This document shows positions 55,093 through 64,000 of a DNA stretch of 64,000 nt, piece by piece. Where the stretch lies: NCBI GenBank assembly GCA_047967505.1, contig CM106539.1. One strand, 5' to 3'. The DNA is from Dipteris shenzhenensis. Lineage: Eukaryota; Polypodiophyta; Polypodiopsida; Gleicheniales. The notes under the pieces were generated by a model. The model was not told the origin of the DNA. It worked only from the letters and a program-made list of their open reading frames with translations, and did not search any database. Within the stretch, counting starts at the first letter, position 1; each line of letters starts with the position of its first letter. The position numbers and the translations under genes were made by a program.

Positions 55093-57747
55093 TCACTTGC
55101 AGATTTCCAGCCTCTGACAGATTTCCTCATGCTCTGACCTGCCTGCTGCAGCATAGATATTCGACAGCATGACATGCGCTGCGGCATTGTTTGAATCAAG
55201 CCCCAAACAATGGTTTGCAGCAAGTGTTGCACGCCTCACATCACCATGGATTCTGCAAGCACCAAGGAAGGCCAGCCAAATTGTATCGTCTTTCCCAAAT
55301 GGCATGATGTTAATCAACTCCTCTGCTTCATCCAAGTGCCCAGAACGACCAAGAAGGTCTATCATACAAATGTAATGCTCCACAGTGTAAGTTAGGCCAT
55401 AATCTCTACTCATAGAAAGAAAGAAACGCCTGCCATCTTTCACTTGGCCTGTATGACTGCATGCAGTGAGAGCACAAATGAAAGTGATCTCATTTGGCTT
55501 GACACCTTCAAGCTGCATTACATCATAGAGTTCCAGGGCTTCCTTTCCATGACCATTGTGAGAACATGCTGCAATCATGGTATTCCAAGAGACAACATCT
55601 CGATATTGCATCATCTTGAGCACAGTCCTTGCAGCTTCAAGACTCCCGCACTTACCATACATGTTGATAAGTGCATTTTCCAATACAAGGATTCTATCGT
55701 ACCCACTGTCAACAATGGCCGCATGGACTTGCTGCCCCTCTTCTAGACCTGCCAGGCCAGCACAAGCATCAAGACCAGAAATAAAGGTGATCTTGCTAGC
55801 CTTAATGCCTTCACGCAACATCTCAGACAAGAATCTCAAAGCCTCCTTACCACGGCCATTCTGGACACATGCTGCAATCATTGCATTCCAGGACACTATA
55901 TCACGCTCATGCAAGCTGCCAAACACATTCCTTGCATCATCAAGACTCCCACATTTGCCATACATGTTGATGAGGGAAGTCCCTATAACAAGGTCTTGTT
56001 CCTCATTACTGGCAACAATAACATCATGGATCTCCTGCCCTTCTTCCAGTGCTGCTACACTGGTACATGCATCAAGGATGCAGATGAAGGTGACCTTGTC
56101 TGGTTTTAAACCTTCCAGTTGCATGCAATGAAAGAGTTCCAATGCCTCTGTGCCATGTACATTTTTACCACATGCTGCAATGAGGGCACTCCAGGAAATC
56201 ACATCCCTCTGAGGCATTCTGCTAAACACAGCTCTTGAAGTGTCAAGATTTCCATGCTTTCCATACATGTTGATGAGAGCATTTCCAACGATAGGATTTC
56301 CCTCATATCCATTACCAACAATGGCAGCATGGATCTCTTGCCCTTCTCCAAGGCCTGTCAGGCTAGTGCAGGCTTCAAGGACAGAAATGAATGTGATTTT
56401 AGACTGCTTCAAACCTTCACACTGCATCTGATAAAAAAGTTCCAGGGCCTCCTTGCCATGCCCATTTTGAGCATAGGCTGCAATCATAGCATTCCAAGAA
56501 ACTGCATCCCGCCAAAGCATTTTCTCAAATACACGCCTTGCATGCTCGAGATCACCCCATTTTCCATACATACTAACAAGTGTGGTCCTTACAACTCCAT
56601 GTTGCTCATATCCGCTATTGACAATTGCAGCATGGACCACAACCCCCTCTTCTGCAAGAGCCTGGCTGGCACAAGCATCAAGAACACTGACAAAAGTAAT
56701 TTCATTAGGCTTTACACCTTCAAGTTGCATCGAATGGAATAGCTGGAGGGCCTCGTTGCAGTGGCCACTATGAGCACATGCTTTTATCATGGCACTCCAT
56801 GAGACGACATTACGTTGAATCATTCTGCCAAAAGTGTTCTTGGCGTCAGTGAGGCTCATGCACTTGCCATACATACTAATCAAGGCAGTCCCCACAACTA
56901 CATCTTCCTCATATGCATTGTCGATTATGGCACCATGGATTCTTTGCCCATCTTCTAGAGCCAAAAGGCTGGCGCATGCATCAAGAACGCAGATAAAGGT
57001 GACCTTGTCTGGCTTGACAGCTTCAAGCTCCATTTGGTGAAAAAGTTCAAAAGCCTTCTTGCACTGCACATTCTGAGCACACGCTGCGATCATAGCATTC
57101 CAAGAGATCACATCGCGTTGAGACAATCCGTCAAACACACTCCATGCATCATCCAAACTCCTGCACTTGCTATACATATTGATAAGGGCAGTTCCCAGAA
57201 CAAGGTCTTGTTCATATCCACAGTCCACCATGACAGCATGAACCTGGTGCCCATCTTCTAAGGCTGCCTGGCGGGCGCAAGCATCGAGAATGCAGATGAA
57301 AGTGATCTTGTTTGGCATGACACTTTCGAGATGCATCTCATGGAAGAGTTTCAACGCCTCTTCACCATGCCCATTTTCGGCACAGGCTCCAATCAAAACA
57401 CTCCAAGAGACCACATCTCGGCAAGGGGCTGTGCGAAATATGCTCCTTGCATCGTCCAACCTACCATTCTGAGTATACACACTAATCAGTATATTCCATG
57501 AATACGAATTGGGATTCTGTATTTTACCAAACAGAGCGCTTGCGTCCTCCACGCTGCCACAGTTGCCATACATTTGGACAAGATAATTCCCCAGAAATAT
57601 ATTGTGACCGTATCCGTACCTGATTATGTCAGAATGCACACGTCTACCATCGCACAAAGCCTTTGATTTTCCGCATTGCTTCAGGAGGGAGGCAAGAGTG
57701 GCAATGTCCGCCGGTGTGTCCAGCGACTGCGCTAAGCCAGGATCCAT
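55093..57747 (-). CDS. PLS-class pentatricopeptide repeat (PPR) protein, E-type
   Basis: 884 codons without intron. After ~35 residues there are about seven P-L-S triads of roughly 100 residues. Recurrent blocks are 'GxALINMYGKCGSLDDAR', 'RDVVSWNAMIAACAQNGHGK' and 'EALELFHxMQLEGVKPxxIT'. The C-terminus has an E motif (HYICMIDLLGRSGHLDEAEE, MPFGKDDTIWLAFLGACRIH, AAHVMLSNIYAAAGR). PLS proteins bind organelle RNA base by base and direct C-to-U editing; E-type proteins usually recruit a DYW partner, and no DYW domain is seen here. The chosen start MDPGLAQSL is the first Met of the frame. No convincing transit peptide is visible, so targeting is unresolved. After AAAGR the frame ends soon (HEEICQRLEICK), while the next frame offers an E+-like VQCFVIDNMVHALA, so a one-base shift near 55140 is possible. 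The even repeats suggest internal duplication. Confidence 0.9.
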   Translation of the reverse strand: MDPGLAQSLDTPADIATLASLLKQCGKSKALCDGRRVHSDIIRYGYGHNIFLGNYLVQMYGNCGSVEDASALFGKIQNPNSYSWNILISVYTQNGRLDDARSIFRTAPCRDVVSWSVLIGACAENGHGEEALKLFHEMHLESVMPNKITFICILDACARQAALEDGHQVHAVMVDCGYEQDLVLGTALINMYSKCRSLDDAWSVFDGLSQRDVISWNAMIAACAQNVQCKKAFELFHQMELEAVKPDKVTFICVLDACASLLALEDGQRIHGAIIDNAYEEDVVVGTALISMYGKCMSLTDAKNTFGRMIQRNVVSWSAMIKACAHSGHCNEALQLFHSMQLEGVKPNEITFVSVLDACASQALAEEGVVVHAAIVNSGYEQHGVVRTTLVSMYGKWGDLEHARRVFEKMLWRDAVSWNAMIAAYAQNGHGKEALELFYQMQCEGLKQSKITFISVLEACTSLTGLGEGQEIHAAIVGNGYEGNPIVGNALINMYGKHGNLDTSRAVFSRMPQRDVISWSALIAACGKNVHGTEALELFHCMQLEGLKPDKVTFICILDACTSVAALEEGQEIHDVIVASNEEQDLVIGTSLINMYGKCGSLDDARNVFGSLHERDIVSWNAMIAACVQNGRGKEALRFLSEMLREGIKASKITFISGLDACAGLAGLEEGQQVHAAIVDSGYDRILVLENALINMYGKCGSLEAARTVLKMMQYRDVVSWNTMIAACSHNGHGKEALELYDVMQLEGVKPNEITFICALTACSHTGQVKDGRRFFLSMSRDYGLTYTVEHYICMIDLLGRSGHLDEAEELINIMPFGKDDTIWLAFLGACRIHGDVRRATLAANHCLGLDSNNAAAHVMLSNIYAAAGRSEHEEICQRLEICK

Positions 57748-57959
57748 AATGGGGGTTAGAGCAGTACAGTGCCAGCAAGGGACTTAAATGGGTCTTGCTG
57801 AGAAGGAAAGCTATCCTGAATTGTGGGAACTGGAAGCAGCTCCTGCTGCGGTAGAGGGAGGGCGACCCAAATGTATGGAAGCAGGGAGCAGGGACTCCAG
57901 AACTTGGTCTTGGGAAGGGGGTGTTGTCTCTTGGAGAGGTACATTTGCCCACAAGGGGG
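57748..57959. promoter_or_regulatory. Upstream region of the PPR gene
   Basis: No clear TATA box. It is GC-richer than the flanks, with several ORFs on both strands and no motif. It is presumed to hold the 5' untranslated region and promoter, because the PPR ATG lies at 57747 on minus. Confidence 0.3.
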
Positions 57960-58215
57960 TTTAGACGTTCGCCCACCTGAGCTCGCTGCAGCTCAGGCGT
58001 TTAGACATTCGCCCACCTGATCTCGCTGCCCATGTTCCGTGTGGCCTGTCATCATAGGCCACGTGTTGCTCTGTTGGTTTGGGGCAGCGAGCTCATGTTC
58101 GGTGTCGCCTTTCATCATAGGCGACATGGGTGTTGCTCTGGCGGTGTGGGCGTTTGCCCACCCACTGAGCTTGTTGCCCGTGTTCGCTGCCTGTCATCAT
58201 AGGCCACAGGTGCAA
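57960..58215. repeat. Threefold repeat with GCCCACCTGA and TCATCATAGGC
   Basis: Repeated GTTTAGAC(g/a)TTCGCCCACC, GAGCTCGCTGC and (c/t)CTGTCATCATAGGCCAC words form about three units of 80-100 bp. No coding signal. Confidence 0.75.
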
Positions 58216-58445
58216 TGTTCACATCAAACCTGCAAACTATATACAATGAACCTGTAGCATTTTCATTTTCATCCGTAAAAAAAATATTTCCTCAATTTTG
58301 TAAAATCTATAAAATTTTAGGCAATTTAGTAATCAACAAATTCTTGGGAAAAACCATCAAAATTTGAAATCCCAAGTTTTGTGATTTGTTAAGAAAAATG
58401 TTTTTGTGAACACTGCACAGGTGTTTGTGCCCCTCTTAGATGACC

Positions 58446-58448
<3 letters not shown>

Positions 58449-58493
<45 letters not shown>
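58449..58493. repeat. (TG)n microsatellite
   Basis: About 22 uninterrupted TG dinucleotides, followed by a G-rich stretch (GGGTAGGGGGGAGGGAGGGG). Confidence 0.95.
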
Positions 58494-58495
<2 letters not shown>

Positions 58496-58499
58496 GGTA

Positions 58500-60711
58500 G
58501 GGGGGAGGGAGGGGGGGATTGTCATGTGGTGCATGCGTGCAGCTATGAAGTGCCCACGATGATGGCTCTCCATAACCTCTCCTCGCTTGTAATAGCTAAC
58601 CACTTGCCTTCAAGTTGGGTTGTTCAGGACCACTGATCCCAACATGTGTAGGATGGTCATATGGAAGGCGTGGAACTTGAACTTCATAGATTATCTTCTT
58701 TGGATAATAAGAGGAGCATGACAACAAATGATCACCACATAGGACAAGTGTGGTACCCACTTATTGGAGGGGGAAGATGAACCATAGCCATGCGGTTGAA
58801 GTGCCATGCCCCATGGTCTTGTCTTTGATATTGTCAATTGGCTCATCCAACACATGGTAGACGGGTCCATTTCAAGGGTTATATGGAGACCATAAGGAGG
58901 CCTCTCCCTCTTGTGAAAGTGGTCCACCTACAAAGCGACTAACTTGTTTTGCTAGAGGGACACATTGACTTTTGGCCTTTACAATTAGCAAAACAAGCAA
59001 GGATAGGGGAAACACAGTTTACACTAATGGTGACTACATAATGTGGGTTGTCTCAGCAGTTTCATAGAGGCTTAACAACTTGATTCAAGCTAGTGCCGAC
59101 CCATCAACAAGCTTCTAGACGGTTGGCACCATGAATCATTGTACATCTCAGCCGATCTCATAAAGGCTCATATTCTTCACAAATAGAGCAAGGTGATTTG
59201 ATGGCCCATATTATTGTTGTGACACATTGCCCATTGCTCTCCATCAAAGTAAGGCAAAATATTTTATATATTCAATCAACCGTGACTCTTGGCTCTTGGA
59301 CTCCAACCTGATGTTTACTTCAACCACGACTCTTGGCTCTTGGCTCTTTTTAGATCACCTCAAGTCGCGCACCTTATCATCGAGTCCATCTTACCTTGAA
59401 TTGTCTTATGATGAATCCATCTTAGCTTGAATTATCTTACTTTGCTGCTTCAGGTGAGTATGAACGTCGAAAACACAACGTATGGATTTGGTTTGCCTCT
59501 AATAAGTTATGCCACCATTTTCTCCAATTAAGTTATAAATTAGCCATACGTGATTTGATGACGTCCATGTTGGTGAAGCTCATGCAATGCTTCTTGTAGC
59601 AATGAGAGTGTAGGAAGAAAGTTAGCTAGGCTATAATGGCATCAACTATGGCTTGGTGGTTGTTGCAAGATAGCTTTGGCCACTGTCTTTGCGCATCCAA
59701 ACGATGCACTATTAATTGAAGACAAGTATGATACAATGGTGAAAGTAATGGGAACATGCGTGGGATAATGTTTTAAAGTACCCTGAGGATGTGTTGGAGA
59801 TTTTTCCCTCCCAAACAAGGCGAGTAACCATTTTTAGACATATGCATGCAACATCCTGGTTTTTTACCCTTGAGAGCCATGAATGTGGATCTTTAGAACA
59901 ATGGTGGGTATTTGATCTAGGACATGTAGATATGGCATCCACGACAGACATGGTGTTTGATTGAGGCAAGCCTTACCATGTGTTATGTTGACCTAGGTAT
60001 AGGAATGCTCTTCATCCTAAACCTTAGGGGAAATGTAAGTACTGAAGAAAAGACCAATGTTATTGTTTCATTGTGTGCAATATGATATGGCATGAATTGT
60101 ATAGAATATGAGGGCTAGAGGGGGGCTAGAGACCCATGGCTGAGGTGGCAACCTTTCTCTTGGGAGATGGTCCCCATATGTGCATTAAGAGGGTGGTTGT
60201 GCATAGTCCATGAATACATTGTAGTATAAGGGCAAAGTAGAATGAGGTGGCAAGCATCTTTGTCCTCATAGATGCTTTGTGTGCATGTTTATATTAGGGA
60301 AGGCTCCATGCATATGAGCCTTCCAATCTTGATATAGGATATAGGGCCTTGATTTTTGTGGAAATGGAGGATAAGGGTTGGGGCACCCAATCGAAGGTCT
60401 TTTGCTAAGATGTTCACATGGAAGATGCCCTCTCCCACCTTAAACATGTGGGAGGCCTCTTTATTGATGAGACATAGGCTATAGAATAAGGTATGTGAGC
60501 AAGGAAGGGATAGATACATAGACCCTCCTCTCAAGTATATGCCACCATTTTCTCCATATATTTATAAAGGATCTTTTCCTTTCCTCATGGAAGCTTTGCT
60601 TTTTTCTCCATTCCCCCTTCATGACATTCACCATTCCATTCCCATGTGTGTATTTCCCTCCCTTTGTGTAGATCGCTAGTGGACATATGATGTGGCTCGA
60701 GATTCCATCTC

Positions 60712-60742
<31 letters not shown>

Positions 60743-61229
60743 ATGCAAGCACGCACACATGCACAATCCTTTTGTTGCTCTAATTTGTTGGTTTTTAGTG
60801 AAGTGCTCTTTTCACAAAGATGTAAATAGCTTCCCTTTCCCTCACATGCATGGGTAGCCTATTGACGCACAAATGAACCTTTGTGATTTAAAAATATAGA
60901 ATCACTAACTCATGTTGAGGGATGACTCAACTGACTAGAAGAGTAGTCTTGTATATATTATAACTTAACTTTATTGTGTATAAAATTTGTGACATTCGCA
61001 CAAATGAGAACTGAATGGAATATTACTTTTTAAAAGGAAAAAATAGAGACTTTTTTTATCAAATTTAACGACACTATTACACAGTATCATTATGGAAAAA
61101 ATGCCTAGAAACAAGAGGCCTACAACTAAGAGCATCTTTCATAACAAACTTGAAAATGGTCAATATTTTTCTAATTCTAGAATGATATTCTGAAAAAGAT
61201 AAAAATCAAGGAGTTTACATGCACTCTTT
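58500..61229. other. No recognisable gene
   Basis: Short ORFs on both strands lack motifs. GACTCTTGGCTCTTGG repeats at 59284 and 59328. C(n)/CT(n) is at 60709-60742. I see no transposon signature. Confidence 0.5.
60709..60742. repeat. Poly-C and (CT)n microsatellite
   Basis: About a dozen C residues followed by about ten CT units. The minus-strand ORF over it (REREREGGGG) is an artefact. Confidence 0.95.
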
Positions 61230-64000
61230 CACTCTATAAGTGCATCCTCTTTTGTATCAACACCTATAGTTTCACCATGATCAAGGTCATCATCATGATT
61301 CAATGACGACGATTTAAAAGTGGATGACCCATCCTCCTCAACCATATCAACAAGGATGTTCTCTTCATCCTTTGAAGACCTACTAATGGTCCTTCCATTT
61401 TTAATAGTGTGAGCCTAGAGGAGGATCCAACAAGGTGTGTGGCAGAGACTAGAACATTCTCAAAGAGGATGTCTCTTGTCTTCTTCCTTAGACATCCATT
61501 ATTTGTAAGTTGAAAATCATAAACAATATGTCTACTTCTTCCAGGTCAAGAACACCCAATCATGGTTGGTTCTTGGTGCCCATTCTGGCCCCAATGGAAG
61601 TCACTTGCCCTTGCATAGACTTTTGAATTTGTGTCACTTTTGCAACACAAAATGGATGTCTAAGAGGGTTTTCTTGAGGAAGAGTTGCAATCATGGATCC
61701 AACCTTCAAATCTTGCACAATGCCTACCCACGTTTTCATGAGATCTTATTTACTTTGGCGAGATCTTCATGCACCACCAAAGATCTTCATGCACCAAGGT
61801 ACATCTCTCGCATAGGTGCATTGATTAAAGCTTCCATTGTAAGAACAGATGTTGGGGTTGTATAGGCTTTCTTGAACGAAGAGAAGATATTCGCCATACA
61901 AAAGGATTCCAAAAAGTAGTAGTATTAATCTTGAACCAATCAAGGATGAGGTCTTGGTACTCAAAGAAAGTATTCCATGACAAACCATTGTCTCCACTTC
62001 TAGAGTATGTCTTTGCCTCATCAATCAAAGTTCTCTTCTCATATATGCATCTTTCATAGTCTACATCCCTTTCTTAAGCTTGTGCCTACTTTACCTCAAT
62101 ATCAATTACCAAATTTCTTAAAACGAAGGACAAAATTTGTAGGGCATTGATGGGTACCCATCTAGAGAAGAGGCTCAATCTCTTGGTACAACAACGCTCA
62201 TCTTCTCCACCTTGAAGAAATCTCATAAAATTGTAAGTCTCTTTCAAGTGTTAAACTTCAGGCCATGGAGTATAAGACTCTTTCACAATATCCTTCATCT
62301 CTACCAAAGTAAATGCATGATCTCATTCGATCTTTTTGGAGAATGTCCTGAATATTTGGTATATTTGATAGTCACGATGAACAACCAAGAGGAGACCAAC
62401 TTTGATCTTATCAACAATTCCCTTATACATGAGAAATGTCTAGTTTTTATTTTCACTTGTTGTAATGTCAGGTTAGATATATAGTATTCTTGGAAGGGGA
62501 CGAGGTGATAAGGCGATAAGTTATTATGATTGATAGATTTGGATCATTGTGCAAATTTGGATTATTAAAAAGTATCTGAGTTTGGATCTTTTTGTTATAC
62601 AAAAGGCATCCACAAGATGCATTTGCACAATTGTCTGTTCCTTCACATCGTTTGGAACTCTCATGGTGGCAAATAGATATTTTTTTAATCCATGCCATCT
62701 AAAAGGATCCCAAGACACTCGTTAGGATTCTTCAAGAACTTCTTCTATGCTTTGCCAACTGGGAGTGTTCTTGAGCATGTTGATCACACTATGGTGCATA
62801 AGAGCACTATTGATTTGAGCTGCATGTAAAAATGCACACAAATTACCAAGCATACTCAATATCCTTTACAAACTCAATATGAACATGTAAAAAGTTTGGT
62901 ACCCTGCTCGCTTAAGGTTGATATTTGTCATCAACTCTTGAGGTTTGCACATATACTACAAACTCCTATTCTTACGTTTTTGGGTATCTTCATGCTATTA
63001 AAGAAGTTTATCACAATCTACTAAAATGCCTATAGCTTGCAAAATTTTCATCACCTTTTTACATCAAGCCAACATCTCATCCTTGTATAGTGTGTAAACC
63101 TCAAATGTTGCGTAATTATCTATGAAATGTAGTTTTCCTATTGTGCACATTACTTCTGCATTCATAGCAAAGTAGCTATGCCAATAAGACGTGTTGTCTT
63201 TTGCACACGTGCAAGCATTGCATTCCCCCCAAACTATGAATATTTTTAAAGGCTGATCTACAAATCTGCATACTTCCCAAACAATACTCTACCTAGTCAT
63301 TCTTCAAAGGTTGATTGTTGCATTCAAGGAATAATCATATTCCTCACAATTCAAACCAAGGTGCTATGTCCTCACAGCTCTTAGCTTTCTCACCCCAAAC
63401 ACCCCCGAATGCCAAGTGAGCTTTTTTGAATGTGTGTGCTTAGCAACGACATCACTCAATTGCATACCCCTCAAACAATACTTTTGACATCCAAAACCAC
63501 ATGTGCTTGAAACCCCAGGAAGACCCATTAATGCAATGAACACAATTTTTGAGAATCAAATAGGATATCAAGAGTGTGCACTATGTTATAGCATAGAAAT
63601 AAATTTCACCTAGCCTAGTCCTTTGTTCTCAATTTTTGGAGTTCTATGGCAGTTTTTGGCATTAGATCACAACCATAGGTAGAAATTTTGTAGTTGTGTA
63701 TGCTTCACCTGATCCCCTTGGGATTTGGCATGGCTCCCATCACTACCACCTCAATTTTTTGGATTCTTAGATCTCAAATTTAAGATCGTCGAGGATCACT
63801 CAAATTATCTCCCAGACGAAATCATATATCATTCTATATGTCTCCTTCCTCAAGGGCCTAAACTTCCATCAATCATGCATCTTTGCCTAGAGTGCTTCTA
63901 GAAAGCTATCAACTAATGTCAGGTATCTCTATTTCTCCTCTTCGCACCTTAGCATTAGAAGAGGGGTTTCATTTTAGTGAAGCTTCATAGTTATCCCTTT
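61230..64000 (-). other. Decayed unknown coding region on minus, possibly transposon-derived
   Basis: Minus-strand pieces in changing frames. They include an acidic C-terminal-like segment (SSLNHDDDLDHGETIGVDTK, about 61265-61320), SGDNGLSWNTFFEYQDLILD (about 61930-61990), and a piece with SMQICRSAFKNIHSL near 63240-63290. The last distantly recalls the 'VC.(k)AW..iHGI' block of the E2 transposase (IQVCCRAWYEMHGI). No family can be assigned safely. Nothing else is seen up to the end of the window. Confidence 0.3.

Noticed and set aside
55169-57472. Plus-strand ORFs opposite the PPR gene
   Set aside because: Shadows of the minus-strand PPR repeats.
58500-61229. Several 60-95 codon ORFs as genes
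   Set aside because: No motifs, no matching neighbours, length expected by chance.

Overview
Nuclear DNA of a land plant with a large, repeat-rich genome. The evidence is plant-type Copia and LINE elements, GT-AG introns and one long intronless PLS-class PPR gene. The style of that gene hints at a fern or other seed-free vascular plant, but this is a weak inference. Only the PPR gene (55.1-57.7 kb, minus) looks like an ordinary host gene. No tRNA, rRNA or CRISPR array was seen.

Layout. 0-1 kb: a 26-bp minisatellite and an unknown ORF split by a Copia insertion. 1.05-9.81 kb: a Copia element with 5-bp target duplications (TAGGC) carrying a second, oppositely oriented copy of the same family, which makes a ~2.6-kb inverted repeat. 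9.8-15.7 kb: unknown decayed ORFs, two fold-back hairpins and a lone LTR. 15.7-36.2 kb: the most interesting part, two copies of one large DNA element, one inside the other. 36.2-39.8 kb: a LINE fragment and a ~180-bp satellite in a ~360-bp higher-order pattern. 40-42.7 kb: a broken repeat-containing gene and a purine-strand tract. 43.9-49.2 kb: LINE and Copia debris. 49.2-55 kb: AT-rich repeats and two possible transposase-like remnants. 55.1-57.7 kb: the PPR gene. 57.8-64 kb: simple repeats and sequence in which I recognise no gene.

The main discovery is a 14,088-bp transposon (E2, 19491-33578). It has a perfect 30-bp terminal inverted repeat (AACACCATATTAGAGA...), a 4-bp target duplication (TGGG), and a matching unoccupied target inside its own sequence (24541-24575). 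It is inserted into an older copy of itself (E1: 15703-19490 plus 33579-36214). Two genes diverge from its centre. On minus is a ~1,070-residue transposase-like protein with a DUF8039-like N-terminus and an RNase-H-like domain resembling DUF7869. On plus is a ~915-residue protein combining a ParB-like domain with a circularly permuted (beta-class) amino-DNA-methyltransferase. Downstream on plus follow a degenerate FCP1-like HAD phosphatase domain and a SET-domain sequence. Each divergent gene appears to have a large first intron filled with ~24-bp palindromes (AGATTTGGCC...GGCCAAATCT).

Working model (inference): a plant DNA transposon that carried its own chromatin-modifying genes (DNA methylase, SET methyltransferase, phosphatase-like protein), with the intronic palindromes as possible binding or methylation sites. 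Both copies are dead: reading frames are broken mainly by C-to-T stop mutations, as expected of decay after cytosine methylation.
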